From contig NZ_JAKWJU010000002.1 of NCBI RefSeq assembly GCF_022524345.1, positions 1,550,001-1,614,000 of the forward strand: 64,000 bases of DNA, read 5' to 3'. Position 1 is the first letter of the stretch, and every line of letters begins with the position of its first letter. Source of the stretch: Streptomyces marispadix. Lineage in GTDB: Bacteria > Actinomycetota > Actinomycetes > Streptomycetales > Streptomycetaceae. Under the pieces are notes generated by a model. The model was not told where the DNA came from. It saw nothing but the letters and a program-made list of their open reading frames with translations, and searched no databases. Shown here piece by piece: positions 8,611 through 17,180 of the stretch. The translations under genes and the position numbers were made by a program.

Positions 8611-9615
8611 ATGACCGCGAAGATCAAGCCCGCCAAGGGTTCCCCGTACTCACGCATCCTCGGCGTGGGCGGCTACCGCCCGACCCGTGTCGTGCCGAAC
8701 GAGGAGATCCTCAAGCACATCGACTCCTCCGACGAGTGGATCCGCTCGCGCTCCGGCATCGCCAGCCGCCACTGGGCCGGTCCCGACGAGACCGTCGCCG
8801 AGATGACGCTGGAGGCGGCGGGCAAGGCCGTCGCCGACGCGGGCATCACGCCGCAGCAGGTGGACGCTGTGATCATCTCGACGGTCTCGCACTTCAAGCA
8901 GACCCCGTCGATCGCCACCGAGATCGCGGACCGCATGGGCGCCGGCAAGGCGGCGGCGTTCGACATCAACGCGGGCTGCGCGGGCTTCGGTTACGGCCTC
9001 ACGCTCGCCAAGGGCCTGATCGCCGACGGGAGTTCCGAGTACGTACTGGTGGTCGGCGCCGAACGGCTCTCGGATCTGACCGATCTGACCGACCGCTCGA
9101 CGGCGTTCCTCTTCGGGGACGGCGCGGGCGCGGTCATCGTCGGCCCGTCGGAGGAGCCGGGCATCGGCCCCAGCGTCTGGGGTTCGGAGGGCGACAAGGC
9201 CGACGTCATCAGCCAGACCGTCCCCTGGGACGCCTACCGCGAGGGCGGCGTGGAGAAGTTCCCCGCCATCCGCCAGGAGGGCCAGGCGGTCTTCCGCTGG
9301 GCCGTCTACGAGATGGCGAAGGTGGCCCAGCAGGCCCTCGACGCCGCCGGGATCAGCCCGGAGGAACTGGACGTCTTCATCCCGCACCAGGCCAACATGC
9401 GGATCATCGACTCGATGGTGAAGACACTCAAACTGCCGGAGCACGTAACGGTCGCCCGCGATGTGGAGACCACCGGCAACACCTCGGCCGCCTCCATCCC
9501 GCTCGCGATGGAGCGGCTGCTGGCGACCGGTCGGGCGAAGAGCGGTGACACCGCCCTCGTCATCGGCTTCGGGGCGGGCCTCGTCTACGCGGCGACGGTC
9601 GTTACCCTCCCTTAG
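8611..9615 (+). CDS. fabH: Beta-ketoacyl-ACP synthase III
   Basis: FabH starts fatty-acid synthesis by condensing an acyl-CoA primer with malonyl-ACP; in streptomycetes it prefers branched starters. The 334-residue protein carries the Cys-His-Asn triad: C123 (NAGCAGFGYG), H259 (IPHQANMRI) and N290 (TTGNTSAAS). The C-terminal glycine loop GFGAGLVYAA is intact. ATG at 8611 follows an AAGGAG site. It lies between fabD and acpP and is probably co-transcribed with both. Confidence 0.97.
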   Translation: MTAKIKPAKGSPYSRILGVGGYRPTRVVPNEEILKHIDSSDEWIRSRSGIASRHWAGPDETVAEMTLEAAGKAVADAGITPQQVDAVIISTVSHFKQTPSIATEIADRMGAGKAAAFDINAGCAGFGYGLTLAKGLIADGSSEYVLVVGAERLSDLTDLTDRSTAFLFGDGAGAVIVGPSEEPGIGPSVWGSEGDKADVISQTVPWDAYREGGVEKFPAIRQEGQAVFRWAVYEMAKVAQQALDAAGISPEELDVFIPHQANMRIIDSMVKTLKLPEHVTVARDVETTGNTSAASIPLAMERLLATGRAKSGDTALVIGFGAGLVYAATVVTLP

Positions 9616-9722
9616 TCAAGATCCACGCAGTCCGCACAGCGCCGTGCGGCAGTGTGTGGCGACCCCGCAAGAGTCAACTCGTAAGTACGCAGCAGCAGAA
9701 CGAAGACCGAAGGAGCGCCGAG

Positions 9723-9971
9723 ATGGCCGCCACGCAGGAAGAGATCGTCGCCGGTCTCGCCGAGATCGTGAACGAGATCGCCGGGATCCCCACCGAGGAC
9801 GTCCAGCCGGACAAGTCCTTCACCGACGACCTGGACGTCGACTCGCTGTCGATGGTCGAGGTCGTCGTCGCCGCCGAGGAGCGCTTCAACGTGAAGATCC
9901 CGGACGACGACGTGAAGAACCTCAAGACCGTGGGTGACGCGACCGAGTACATCATCAAGCACCAGAGCTGA
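9723..9971 (+). CDS. acpP: Acyl carrier protein
   Basis: This 82-residue acidic protein carries growing acyl chains on a phosphopantetheine arm attached to Ser41 in the DSLSMVE motif. The start at 9723 (MAATQEEIVAGL) gives the normal length, and GGAG lies 9 bases upstream. It is placed between fabH and fabF as in other streptomycetes. Confidence 0.97.
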   Translation: MAATQEEIVAGLAEIVNEIAGIPTEDVQPDKSFTDDLDVDSLSMVEVVVAAEERFNVKIPDDDVKNLKTVGDATEYIIKHQS

Positions 9972-10072
9972 GACGGCGCCTGAAGCGTCTGTCGCCATCC
10001 ACCGCGCCCCCGGGACCCATGCCGGGGCGCGGTCGGGGTGGTTCGCACGGCTCCCCCTCTACCAGTGGAGAC

Positions 10073-11344
10073 ATGAATCCAGTGAGTACGACCCAACACT
10101 CCGTGGTCGTCACCGGTATCGGCGCAACCACACCGCTGGGTGGCGACAGCGCATCGACCTGGGAGGGTCTGATCGCCGGACGTTCCGGCGTCGGCCTTCT
10201 CACCCAGGACTGGGCGGCCGAACTGCCCGTCCGTATCGCCGCCGAGATCGCGGTGGAGCCCACCGAGATCATTCCGCGTCCGCAGGCGCGCAAGCTGGAC
10301 CGCTCGGCTCAGTTCGCGCTGATCGCGACCCGCGAGGCGTGGGCGGACGCCGGTTTCACCGCCAAGGCCGGTGAGGACGCGGCCGTTTCGCCGGACCGGC
10401 TCGGCGCGGTCGTCGCCTCCGGCATCGGCGGTGTCACCACGCTGCTCGGCCAGTACGACATCCTGCGGGAGAAGGGCGCACGCCGTGTGTCCCCGCACAC
10501 GGTGCCGATGCTGATGCCGAACAGCCCGAGCGCCAACGTCGGCCTGGAGGTCAACGCCCGCGCCGGGGTGCACACTCCGGTCAGCGCCTGCGCCTCCGGT
10601 TCCGAGGCGATCGGCTACGCGGTGGAGATGATCCGTACCGGCCGTGCGGACGTCGTGGTCGCGGGCGGCACCGAGGCGGCCATACACCCCCTCCCCATCG
10701 CCGCGTTCGGCAACATGATGGCGATGTCGAAGGACAACGACGACCCCGAGGGCGCCTCACGTCCCTACGACAGCGACCGCAACGGCTTCGTCATGGGCGA
10801 GGGCGCGGGCGTCGTCGTACTGGAGTCGGCGGAGCACGCCAGGAGGCGCGGCGCACGCGTCTACGCGGAGGCCGTCGGCCAGGGCATCTCGGCCGACAGC
10901 CACCACATCACGCAGCCCGAGCCCAGCGGCAACGGCATCGCGCTCGCGCTGGAGAACCTCATCCAGCAGACCGACCTCAAGCCCGCCGAGGTCATGCACA
11001 TCAACGCGCACGCCACCTCGACGCCGCTCGGCGACATCGCGGAACTCAAGGCGCTGCGCAAGGTCTTCGGCGACGACACCGACCACATGGCGATCTCCGC
11101 CACGAAGTCGATGACGGGTCATCTGCTGGGCGGTGCGGGCGGCATCGAGACGGTCGCCTCGATCCTCGCGCTGCACCACCGCACTGCACCGCCGACGATC
11201 AACCTCAAGAACCTCGATCCGGAGGCGGACGCCGACATCGTCGGCGGTGAGGCCCGTGCGCTTCCCGAGGGCACGATCGCCGCGCTGAACAACTCGTTCG
11301 GCTTCGGCGGCCACAACGTGGTGCTGGCCTTCCGTACGGTCTGA
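10073..11344 (+). CDS. fabF: Beta-ketoacyl-ACP synthase II
   Basis: FabF elongates acyl-ACP with malonyl-ACP. The 423-residue protein contains the Cys-His-His triad: C173 (VSACASGSEA), H313 (NAHATSTPLGD) and H350 (SMTGHLLGGAGG), plus the GFGGHN C-terminal loop. ATG at 10073 follows GGAG at a good distance; upstream in-frame codons are low-complexity and unlikely to be used. It is the last gene of the fab cluster, followed by a strong hairpin. Confidence 0.97.
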   Translation: MNPVSTTQHSVVVTGIGATTPLGGDSASTWEGLIAGRSGVGLLTQDWAAELPVRIAAEIAVEPTEIIPRPQARKLDRSAQFALIATREAWADAGFTAKAGEDAAVSPDRLGAVVASGIGGVTTLLGQYDILREKGARRVSPHTVPMLMPNSPSANVGLEVNARAGVHTPVSACASGSEAIGYAVEMIRTGRADVVVAGGTEAAIHPLPIAAFGNMMAMSKDNDDPEGASRPYDSDRNGFVMGEGAGVVVLESAEHARRRGARVYAEAVGQGISADSHHITQPEPSGNGIALALENLIQQTDLKPAEVMHINAHATSTPLGDIAELKALRKVFGDDTDHMAISATKSMTGHLLGGAGGIETVASILALHHRTAPPTINLKNLDPEADADIVGGEARALPEGTIAALNNSFGFGGHNVVLAFRTV

Positions 11345-11392
11345 TCCGGCACGCACACACCGGCACACACGCACACGCCCGCACAGCACGGA

Positions 11393-11423
11393 AGAGGGGC
11401 GGCTCCAGGCGAACCGTCCCTCT
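11393..11423 (+). terminator. Terminator of the fab operon
   Basis: AGAGGGGCGG pairs with CCGTCCCTCT (10 bp, one G-T pair) around an 11-base loop, followed by CTCGTGT, about 50 bp after the fabF stop. Confidence 0.75.
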
Positions 11424-11464
11424 CTCGTGTACGCATCGCCCTTCGTGCGCGGGCCGGGCGCCGG

Positions 11465-12361
11465 TCAGCCGCCCGCCGGGGCAGTGCCCTCCTCGCCGGG
11501 GAAGCTCGCGAAGTACGAGGCGGCCATGTCCTCGCCGCCGTAGCCCAGTTCGGCCGCGCGCCGGAACCGTTCGGCACCCGCCGCGGCCACGTCCATCCGC
11601 ACCCCCGCCTGTTCACCGGCGGCGACGATCAGCCGCGCGTCCTTCTCCGCGGTCGAGACGGCGAAGCTCGGTGAGAAGTCGCGAGAGCGGATCACGTCCG
11701 CCTTGTTCCGCAGATAGCCCATGTCGAGGGCGCCGCCCGCCACGGCGTCGAGGAAGCTCTGCGGATCGACTCCGAGGCCGTCGGCCAGTGCCAGCGCCTC
11801 CGCCGTGCCGTGGGTGACGGCGAGAACCCAGGAGTTGCAGACCAGCTTGAGCCTTGTCGCCGCTCCGGGCTCCTCGCCGACCCAGACCGTACGGGAGCCG
11901 ACGGCCTCCAGCACGGGCCCGATCTGCGGCCTCACCCGCTGCGGCCCGGCGGCCAGCATCAGCAACTGCCCGGCCTCCGCGGGTGCGCGCGTACCGAGGA
12001 CGGGGGCGTCGACGAAGTCGAGCCCGTGCTCCCGGGCGAGTTCGACGAGGGGCGGCAGCCCTTCGACTCCGGCGGTCGTGCACTGCATCCAGACAGCACC
12101 GCGACGCAGGCCGGGTGCGGCGGCGCTGATGCTCTGGGCGGTCGCGGGCCCGTCGTGCAGCATCGTCACTACGACCTCGGCGCCGTCGACTGCTTCACTC
12201 GGGCTGCCTGCGACAAGGGCCCCGTCCTCGGCCAGAGGCTCGGCCTTGGCTCTGGTGCGGTTCCACACGCGCACGTCGAGCCCGGCACTGCACAGATTGC
12301 GGGCCATCGGGGCACCCATGATCCCGGTGCCGAGGACAGCCACGGAAAGCCGCTCAGACAT
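11465..12361 (-). CDS. NAD(P)-dependent beta-hydroxyacid dehydrogenase-like oxidoreductase
   Basis: The 298-residue protein belongs to the 3-hydroxyisobutyrate/6-phosphogluconate dehydrogenase family. An N-terminal Rossmann motif (VLGTGIMGAPMA, residues 9-20) is followed by the substrate loop DAPVLGT, where the family usually has DAPVSGG, and the catalytic Lys172 with Asn176 (RLKLVCNSW). The substrate is a beta-hydroxy acid or an imine; which one cannot be read from sequence. It converges on fabF and sits downstream of the DUF3145 gene on the same strand. Confidence 0.88.
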   Translation of the reverse strand: MSERLSVAVLGTGIMGAPMARNLCSAGLDVRVWNRTRAKAEPLAEDGALVAGSPSEAVDGAEVVVTMLHDGPATAQSISAAAPGLRRGAVWMQCTTAGVEGLPPLVELAREHGLDFVDAPVLGTRAPAEAGQLLMLAAGPQRVRPQIGPVLEAVGSRTVWVGEEPGAATRLKLVCNSWVLAVTHGTAEALALADGLGVDPQSFLDAVAGGALDMGYLRNKADVIRSRDFSPSFAVSTAEKDARLIVAAGEQAGVRMDVAAAGAERFRRAAELGYGGEDMAASYFASFPGEEGTAPAGG

Positions 12362-12420
12362 GGGGGCAGGCTAAGGGACTCCGGCCGGCGACGGTGCCGC
12401 GGCCCACGGGCGGTGACGGT

Positions 12421-12915
12421 TCAGACGACCTGGTGGAGCCACCGCACGGGTGCTCCTTCGCCGGCGTAGCGGAAAGGTTCCAGCTCGTCGTCCCAGGGCT
12501 TGCCGAGCAACTTGGCGATCTCCGCCTCGAGTTCGCTCTCCCCGCGCGATGCCCGTCCGACCGCGGCACGCAGCCTGTCCTCCGGAATGAGGATGTCGCC
12601 GTGCATCCCCGTGACGGCGTGGAAGATCCCCAGCTCGGGAGTCGAGCTGTAGCGCTCGCCCTCGGCGGCGGCGCAGGGCTCGGCCGTCACCTCGAACCGC
12701 AGCAGGTGCCAGCCGCGCAGCGCGGAGGCGAGTTTCGATGCGGTGCCGGGGTCGCCCTGCCAGGAGAACTCCGCACGCCATGTACCCGGTGAGGCCGGCT
12801 GTCTGATCCAGTCGAGGTTGACGCGGGCGCCGAGCACTCCCGCCACAGCCCATTCGACGTGCGGGCACAGCGCGCGGGGAGCGGAGTGCACGTACAGAAC
12901 TCCACGTGTCGTCAC
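12421..12915 (-). CDS. DUF3145 family protein
   Basis: This 164-residue protein (MTTRGVLYVHSAPRALCPH...) matches the actinomycete-specific DUF3145 family, which is regularly found beside the fabF end of the fatty-acid cluster. No signal peptide, membrane segment or catalytic motif can be seen. Conservation of the position suggests a role linked to lipid synthesis, but this is inference. Conserved-looking residues include CPHVEWA and a Trp-rich strand (FSWQGDPG). Confidence 0.85.
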   Translation of the reverse strand: MTTRGVLYVHSAPRALCPHVEWAVAGVLGARVNLDWIRQPASPGTWRAEFSWQGDPGTASKLASALRGWHLLRFEVTAEPCAAAEGERYSSTPELGIFHAVTGMHGDILIPEDRLRAAVGRASRGESELEAEIAKLLGKPWDDELEPFRYAGEGAPVRWLHQVV

Positions 12916-13235
12916 CGGGACCTCCAGTGCGGTCCGAGGGCGTCCTCGCCGGACTGCCTCGACTACCTGCCGGTCACGCGCCGGGTCGGCGCCTGACCTC
13001 CTGCACCACCGGTCACTTCTTCAGCGCCGAGGTTACGAATAGTAAACACCATTGGCGCCAATTCTCCCCGAAAGGGACATGAGGTGACGCGGTGTAATAT
13101 TTTGCTGTCGCCGAACACGCTTCCTGCCCGTCGGCACGATGCGAAACTCGCAGGAGAGCACGGGGCCAAGCTATCGCGCACCGGTGTACCGCCGGTGACA
13201 TACGGCCGCACCAACAGCGGGGAACGAGGGGGCAG
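12916..13235. other. Intergenic region with promoter elements
   Basis: Between the divergent DUF3145 and GDSL genes lie a 10-bp palindrome TTGGCGCCAA (13052-13061), a single GlnR-box-like pair GTTAC-N6-TAAAC (13032-13047), and a good -10 hexamer TAATAT at 13095-13100 without a clear -35. Local AT content is higher than the surroundings. I see no gene. Confidence 0.5.
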
Positions 13236-14195
13236 ATGCCGCACAGACGCGGGCCCACGGGTCTCGGCCAGGGCACCGTCGGCCGGATAAGGCGTCGTGG
13301 ACGGGCCGTCGCCGTCAACTCCGCGACCGTTCTGCTCACCGGATCTCTCGCCCTCACCGCCGGCTGCGGCATCGGTAGCGGAGGCACTACGGGGGAGCGC
13401 CCACCCGGCGCCTCGCGCCCCTCTCCTTCCCCCACGCCGCCATGGGAACGGCACCCCGACTCCGTGGCGGCCGTCGGCGACTCCATCACCCAGGGCTTCG
13501 ACGCCTGTTCGCTGCTCGCGGACTGTTCACGGGTCTCCTGGGTCACCGGTACGGACGCGGCCGTACGGAGCATCGCCGAGCGGCTCATCGACGACGATCC
13601 GGCAGGGCATAGCTGGAACTTCGCCGTCAGCGGGTCCGTGATGGCCGATCTGCCGCAGCAGATGGAGCGTGCGGCACGCAAGCGGCCCGAGCTGGTGACC
13701 GTGCTCGCGGGGGCGAACGACGCCTGCCGCCCGGCCGTCGCGCAGATGACGCCCGTGGCGGACTTCCGTGCCGACTTCCGCACGGCGCTTCGCACGCTGC
13801 ACAAGGCACGGCCCAAGGCTCAGGTGTACGTCTCCAGCGTGCCCAATCTGAAACGGCTGTGGTCACAGGGCCGGAACGATCCATGGGGGAAGCGCGTGTG
13901 GGACCTGGGGATCTGCCAGTCGATGCTGCGCGATTCACAGTCGGACTCGCAGGCGGCAGAGGAACGGCGGCAGCAAGTACATGAACGGGTGATGGCGTAC
14001 AACTCCGTGCTGGAGGAGGAGTGCGGCAGATTTCTGCGGTGCCGCTATGACGGGGGCGCCGTCTTCCGCTACCGCTTCACGAAGAGCGAACTGAGCCGCT
14101 GGGACTGGTTCCACCCCAGCAAGACGGGGCAGCGGAAGCTGGCCGAGCTGGCGTACCGCGGGATCACCGCACGGCATGGAGAGCGCCCCCGCTAG
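13236..14195 (+). CDS. SGNH/GDSL-family lipoprotein hydrolase
   Basis: The 319-residue protein has an Arg-rich n-region and a lipobox LTAGC with Cys44, so it is probably an anchored exported lipoprotein. After a Pro/Ser/Thr linker comes an SGNH hydrolase domain: block I AAVGDSITQGF with nucleophile Ser83, block III LAGANDAC, and the catalytic block V DWFHPS. Two pairs of Cys in the domain (DACSLLADC and CGRFLRC) may form disulfides. It is likely an esterase or lipase acting outside the cell. A downstream Met start could shorten the n-region, but the ATG at 13236 gives a normal Tat/Sec-style leader. Confidence 0.87.
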   Translation: MPHRRGPTGLGQGTVGRIRRRGRAVAVNSATVLLTGSLALTAGCGIGSGGTTGERPPGASRPSPSPTPPWERHPDSVAAVGDSITQGFDACSLLADCSRVSWVTGTDAAVRSIAERLIDDDPAGHSWNFAVSGSVMADLPQQMERAARKRPELVTVLAGANDACRPAVAQMTPVADFRADFRTALRTLHKARPKAQVYVSSVPNLKRLWSQGRNDPWGKRVWDLGICQSMLRDSQSDSQAAEERRQQVHERVMAYNSVLEEECGRFLRCRYDGGAVFRYRFTKSELSRWDWFHPSKTGQRKLAELAYRGITARHGERPR

Positions 14196-14430
14196 CTTCG
14201 CGGGCCGGTCACGGAGTCCATGGCCAGGTCACGGGCACCCGCGCGCAGGCGTCGGTGCGCCGACATCAGTGCGAAGGCGCCGGTGCGCAGGCGTCTTGCC
14301 ATGTGCCCGTCCCCCGGCGGGCGTTCGTCCCCTTAAGCAGGCCGGGTCACGCGGACGACCCGGCGGGCATGCGGCGAAGAAGCGCGGCACCACCCATTGA
14401 CTCCGCTCGCGGGGCATCAATACATTTCGC

Positions 14431-14457
14431 GTCAGCATTTCGAACATGCGTCGAAAT
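14431..14457. promoter_or_regulatory. Operator-like site before the sugar-acid operon
   Basis: The minus strand of 14431-14445 reads GTTCGAAATGCTGAC, identical at 13 of 15 positions to the left arm of the palindrome upstream of iclR (26539-26553). It overlaps a second inverted repeat ATTTCG-N9-CGAAAT (14437-14457). It lies 34-60 bp before the dehydratase start and suggests control by that IclR protein. Confidence 0.6.
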
Positions 14458-14490
14458 CTCGAACAGCGAACTGTGCGAAGGGCCCTAGCC

Positions 14491-15684
14491 GTGCGCATCA
14501 CCGGAATCACTACCCATGTCGTCGGCACCCCCTGGCGCAATCTCACATTCGTTCAGGTCCACACCGACGAGGGCCTCACCGGAGTCGGCGAGACCCGGAT
14601 GCTCGGGCACACCGACGCCCTGCTCGGTTATCTGCGCGAGGCGGAGGCCAACCACATCGCGGGCTCCGACCCGTTCGCGGTCGAGGACCTGGTACGGCGG
14701 ATGAAGTACGGGGACTTCGGGCGGGCCGGGGAGATCGTGATGTCCGGCATCGCCTGTGTGGAGACGGCCTGTTGGGACATCAAGGGCAAGGCACTGGGCG
14801 TGCCGGTGTGGCAGCTCCTCGGCGGCAGGGTCACCGACCGGGTCAAGGCGTACGCCAACGGCTGGTACACCACCGAGCGCACCCCGGAGGCGTACCACGA
14901 GGCGGCGAGGGCGGTGGTCGGGCGCGGCTACCGCGCACTGAAGATCGATCCGTTCGGCAACGGACGGCTGGAGCTTGACAACGATGCCACCCGCTACGCC
15001 GTGTCACTGATCGAGGCCGTACGGGACGCCGTCGGGCCGGACACGGAGCTGATGCTGGAGATGCACGGCCGGTTCAGCCCGTCGACCGCCGTACGGCTGG
15101 CACGTGAGATGGCGCCGTACCGTCCGGCATGGCTGGAGGAGCCTGTTCCGCCGGAGAACCTCAAGGCGCTCGCGAAGGTCGCGGGAAAGGTCGAGCTGCC
15201 GGTGGCGACCGGTGAACGCATCCACGACCGCATCGAGTTCAGGGAACTCTTCGAGTCGCAGGCGGCCGACATCATCCAGCCCGACGTCGGGCATATCGGC
15301 GGGATTCTGGAGGCCCGCAAGCTGGCCGCCACGGCGGAGACGCACTACACGCTGGTCGCACCGCACAACGTGGGCGGGCCCGTGCTGACCTCGGCGTCGC
15401 TCCAACTCGCGGGCTGCACCCCGAACTTCAAGATCCTGGAGCACTTCAACGACTTCGCCGACTCCGAGATCAAGAAGGTCGTCAAGGGAGCGCCGCAGGT
15501 CGTGGACGGTTACTTCGGCCTGCCGGACGCGCCGGGCCTGGGTGTGGAGCTGGACACCGACGCGGCGGCCGAATTCCCGCAGCAGCAGGCCAGGTTCGAC
15601 CTCTGGGCCGAGGGCTGGGAGAGGCGCGATCCGGCGCACGCGGGGGCCACGCGGGCCGCAGCAGGGCGGGGTGAGCGTCGATGA
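14491..15684 (+). CDS. Enolase-superfamily sugar-acid dehydratase (mandelate racemase/galactonate dehydratase type)
   Basis: Members of this superfamily abstract a proton next to a carboxylate and eliminate water from aldonic acids. In this 397-residue protein the capping domain is followed by a barrel with Lys151 (ALKID), metal ligands E217 (WLEEP) and E242 (TGERI), an acidic/His pair E190-M-H192, D265 (QPDVGH) and H292 (APHN). The site most resembles D-galactonate-type dehydratases, except that the usual first ligand Asp is Glu190. GTG at 14491 is preferred, because MRITGI then begins the family's first strand and GAAGGG lies upstream; an ATG at 14446 is inside the operator-like site. It overlaps the next gene by ATGA. 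Confidence 0.87.
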   Translation: MRITGITTHVVGTPWRNLTFVQVHTDEGLTGVGETRMLGHTDALLGYLREAEANHIAGSDPFAVEDLVRRMKYGDFGRAGEIVMSGIACVETACWDIKGKALGVPVWQLLGGRVTDRVKAYANGWYTTERTPEAYHEAARAVVGRGYRALKIDPFGNGRLELDNDATRYAVSLIEAVRDAVGPDTELMLEMHGRFSPSTAVRLAREMAPYRPAWLEEPVPPENLKALAKVAGKVELPVATGERIHDRIEFRELFESQAADIIQPDVGHIGGILEARKLAATAETHYTLVAPHNVGGPVLTSASLQLAGCTPNFKILEHFNDFADSEIKKVVKGAPQVVDGYFGLPDAPGLGVELDTDAAAEFPQQQARFDLWAEGWERRDPAHAGATRAAAGRGERR

Positions 15685-16799
15685 CGGCGGGAGCAGACGG
15701 CGCGGCAGCGGCTTCCGCAGGGGCTGACCCCGCGCGGTCTGGCTCGGCTCAGTCTGGCTCGGCGCGGTCCGTCGTGGTCGACAGGCCCGGTGAGCACCGG
15801 CTGGTCACCGGGCCGCAGCCGCGGCCCGGCCCCGGCGAGGTGCGGGTCGCCGTCCACGCCGCCGGTGTCTGCGCCAGCGACCGGGAGCTCTACGACGGCA
15901 CTCGCGCACCCGGTTACGTGCGCTACCCGGTGACGCCCGGACATGAGTGGGCCGGGATCGTCGACGCCGTCGGCGAGGGCACCGACCCCGCGCTGCTCGG
16001 GCGGCGCTGTGTGGCCGAGGGCTTCCGTGCGTGTCTGAGCTGCGAACGCTGCCGGGAGGGCGAGACCAGTCTCTGCACCAGCGGCTACGACGAGACGGGC
16101 TTCACGCGGCCGGGAGCCTTCGCCGACTGGCTCGTGCTGCCCGCACGGCTGCTGCATCTCCTGCCCGACTGGGCGGATCTGCGGGCCGCCGCGCTGCTGG
16201 AACCGGCGGCGGTCGTAGCGGCGGCGGTGCTCGCTGCCGGTCCGCGTGCGGGAGAGCGGATCGCCGTGCTCGGCGCGGGGACGCTGGGGATGCTCGCGGT
16301 GCAACTGCTCGCCGCGTACTCCCCCGCCGAGCTGCTGGCCGTCGATCCACGGGCCCAACGCGCCGAACAGGCCCTGGAGTCGGGCGCCACGCACGCCCGC
16401 ACGCCGCAGGCGACGGACAGCTCGGGCGGCCCGGACGGCGACGACGGTTTCGACCTGGTGCTGGAGACCGCGGGCGCACCCGGTACGGCGCACGACGCCT
16501 GCATGCTCGCGCGGCGCGGCGGACGAGTCGTGCTGACGGGCATGTTCGAGGCGGGGGCGCAGGGCATCGACCCCGTGCATCTGTCGGTGAGCCAGTTGAC
16601 GATCCGTTCGGTGTTCGGGGCGCCGCCCGCGGCGTGGTCGTACGCCGTGCGGGCGTTCGGCGCCGGGCTGCTCGATCCGGCGCCGCTCGTCACCCATGAG
16701 CTGCCGCTTGACGGGTTCGGGGAGGCGGTTCGCCTTGTGGGGAGCGGTGATCCCTCCGTCGGGAAGGTGCTGTTGAGACCGTCCATGGACTCGGGGTGA
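15681..16799 (+). CDS. Zinc-dependent alcohol/polyol dehydrogenase (MDR family)
   Basis: This 372-residue medium-chain dehydrogenase has catalytic-zinc ligands C64, H88 and E89 and a structural-zinc cluster C118-x2-C121-x2-C124-x7-C132. A Rossmann motif (VLGAGTLGM) follows. The first ~30 residues are an Ala/Ser/Gly-rich tail not typical of the family. Translational coupling with the dehydratase gene suggests that it oxidises a sugar, sugar alcohol or sugar acid in the same pathway. A second short low-complexity stretch (TDSSGGPDGD) lies in the cofactor domain. Confidence 0.88.
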   Translation: MTAGADGAAAASAGADPARSGSAQSGSARSVVVDRPGEHRLVTGPQPRPGPGEVRVAVHAAGVCASDRELYDGTRAPGYVRYPVTPGHEWAGIVDAVGEGTDPALLGRRCVAEGFRACLSCERCREGETSLCTSGYDETGFTRPGAFADWLVLPARLLHLLPDWADLRAAALLEPAAVVAAAVLAAGPRAGERIAVLGAGTLGMLAVQLLAAYSPAELLAVDPRAQRAEQALESGATHARTPQATDSSGGPDGDDGFDLVLETAGAPGTAHDACMLARRGGRVVLTGMFEAGAQGIDPVHLSVSQLTIRSVFGAPPAAWSYAVRAFGAGLLDPAPLVTHELPLDGFGEAVRLVGSGDPSVGKVLLRPSMDSG

Positions 16800-17180
16800 G
16801 CGCCGTGCTCGGCCCCGGATTCGGCGCAGGGGTTCGGCGCAGGGGTTCGGCGCAGGGGTTCGGCGCAGGGTTCCGCCGGGTCGCCTGGTTCGGCGGCTGC
16901 CCGGGTTCCCAGGAGCCTTGAGCAGCGGGTCCCCGGGCCCAAGGACCGCCTCGCCCCCTTGAGCCGTCATGTCGCCAAGTCGTCAAGTCCCCCGAAAACC
17001 GGCCCCGTTGGGCTCCTGCCCCCGTAGCTCACACGATCCCCCAGCCCGCACGATTCCCGAGCCCCGATCCCGCAGCCCCCGACCTCCTGGCGACTTCGAC
17101 CTCGCCGGGCTTCGAGCCCCGGAGCCTCCGGCTCCCGACCACCGACCCCTACCCCCGACCCCCCGACCGTCAGGAGCACA
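16800..17180. other. GC-rich gap inside the sugar-acid operon
   Basis: A 381-bp gap separates the dehydrogenase from the next gene. It contains a short tandem repeat (16818-16870) and otherwise Pro/Arg-coding-like low-complexity sequence with no supported gene. An AGGAG site at 17172-17176 belongs to the next gene. No clear promoter or terminator is seen. Confidence 0.5.
16818..16870. repeat. Tandem repeat, 14-bp unit, four copies
   Basis: The unit ggttcggcgcaggg occurs four times head to tail (first copy with one change). Its position just after the dehydrogenase stop suggests no coding role. Confidence 0.85.

Noticed and set aside
16818..16870. Possible CRISPR array
   Set aside because: The units are 14 bp and directly adjacent, with no spacers and no cas genes nearby; it is a simple tandem repeat.
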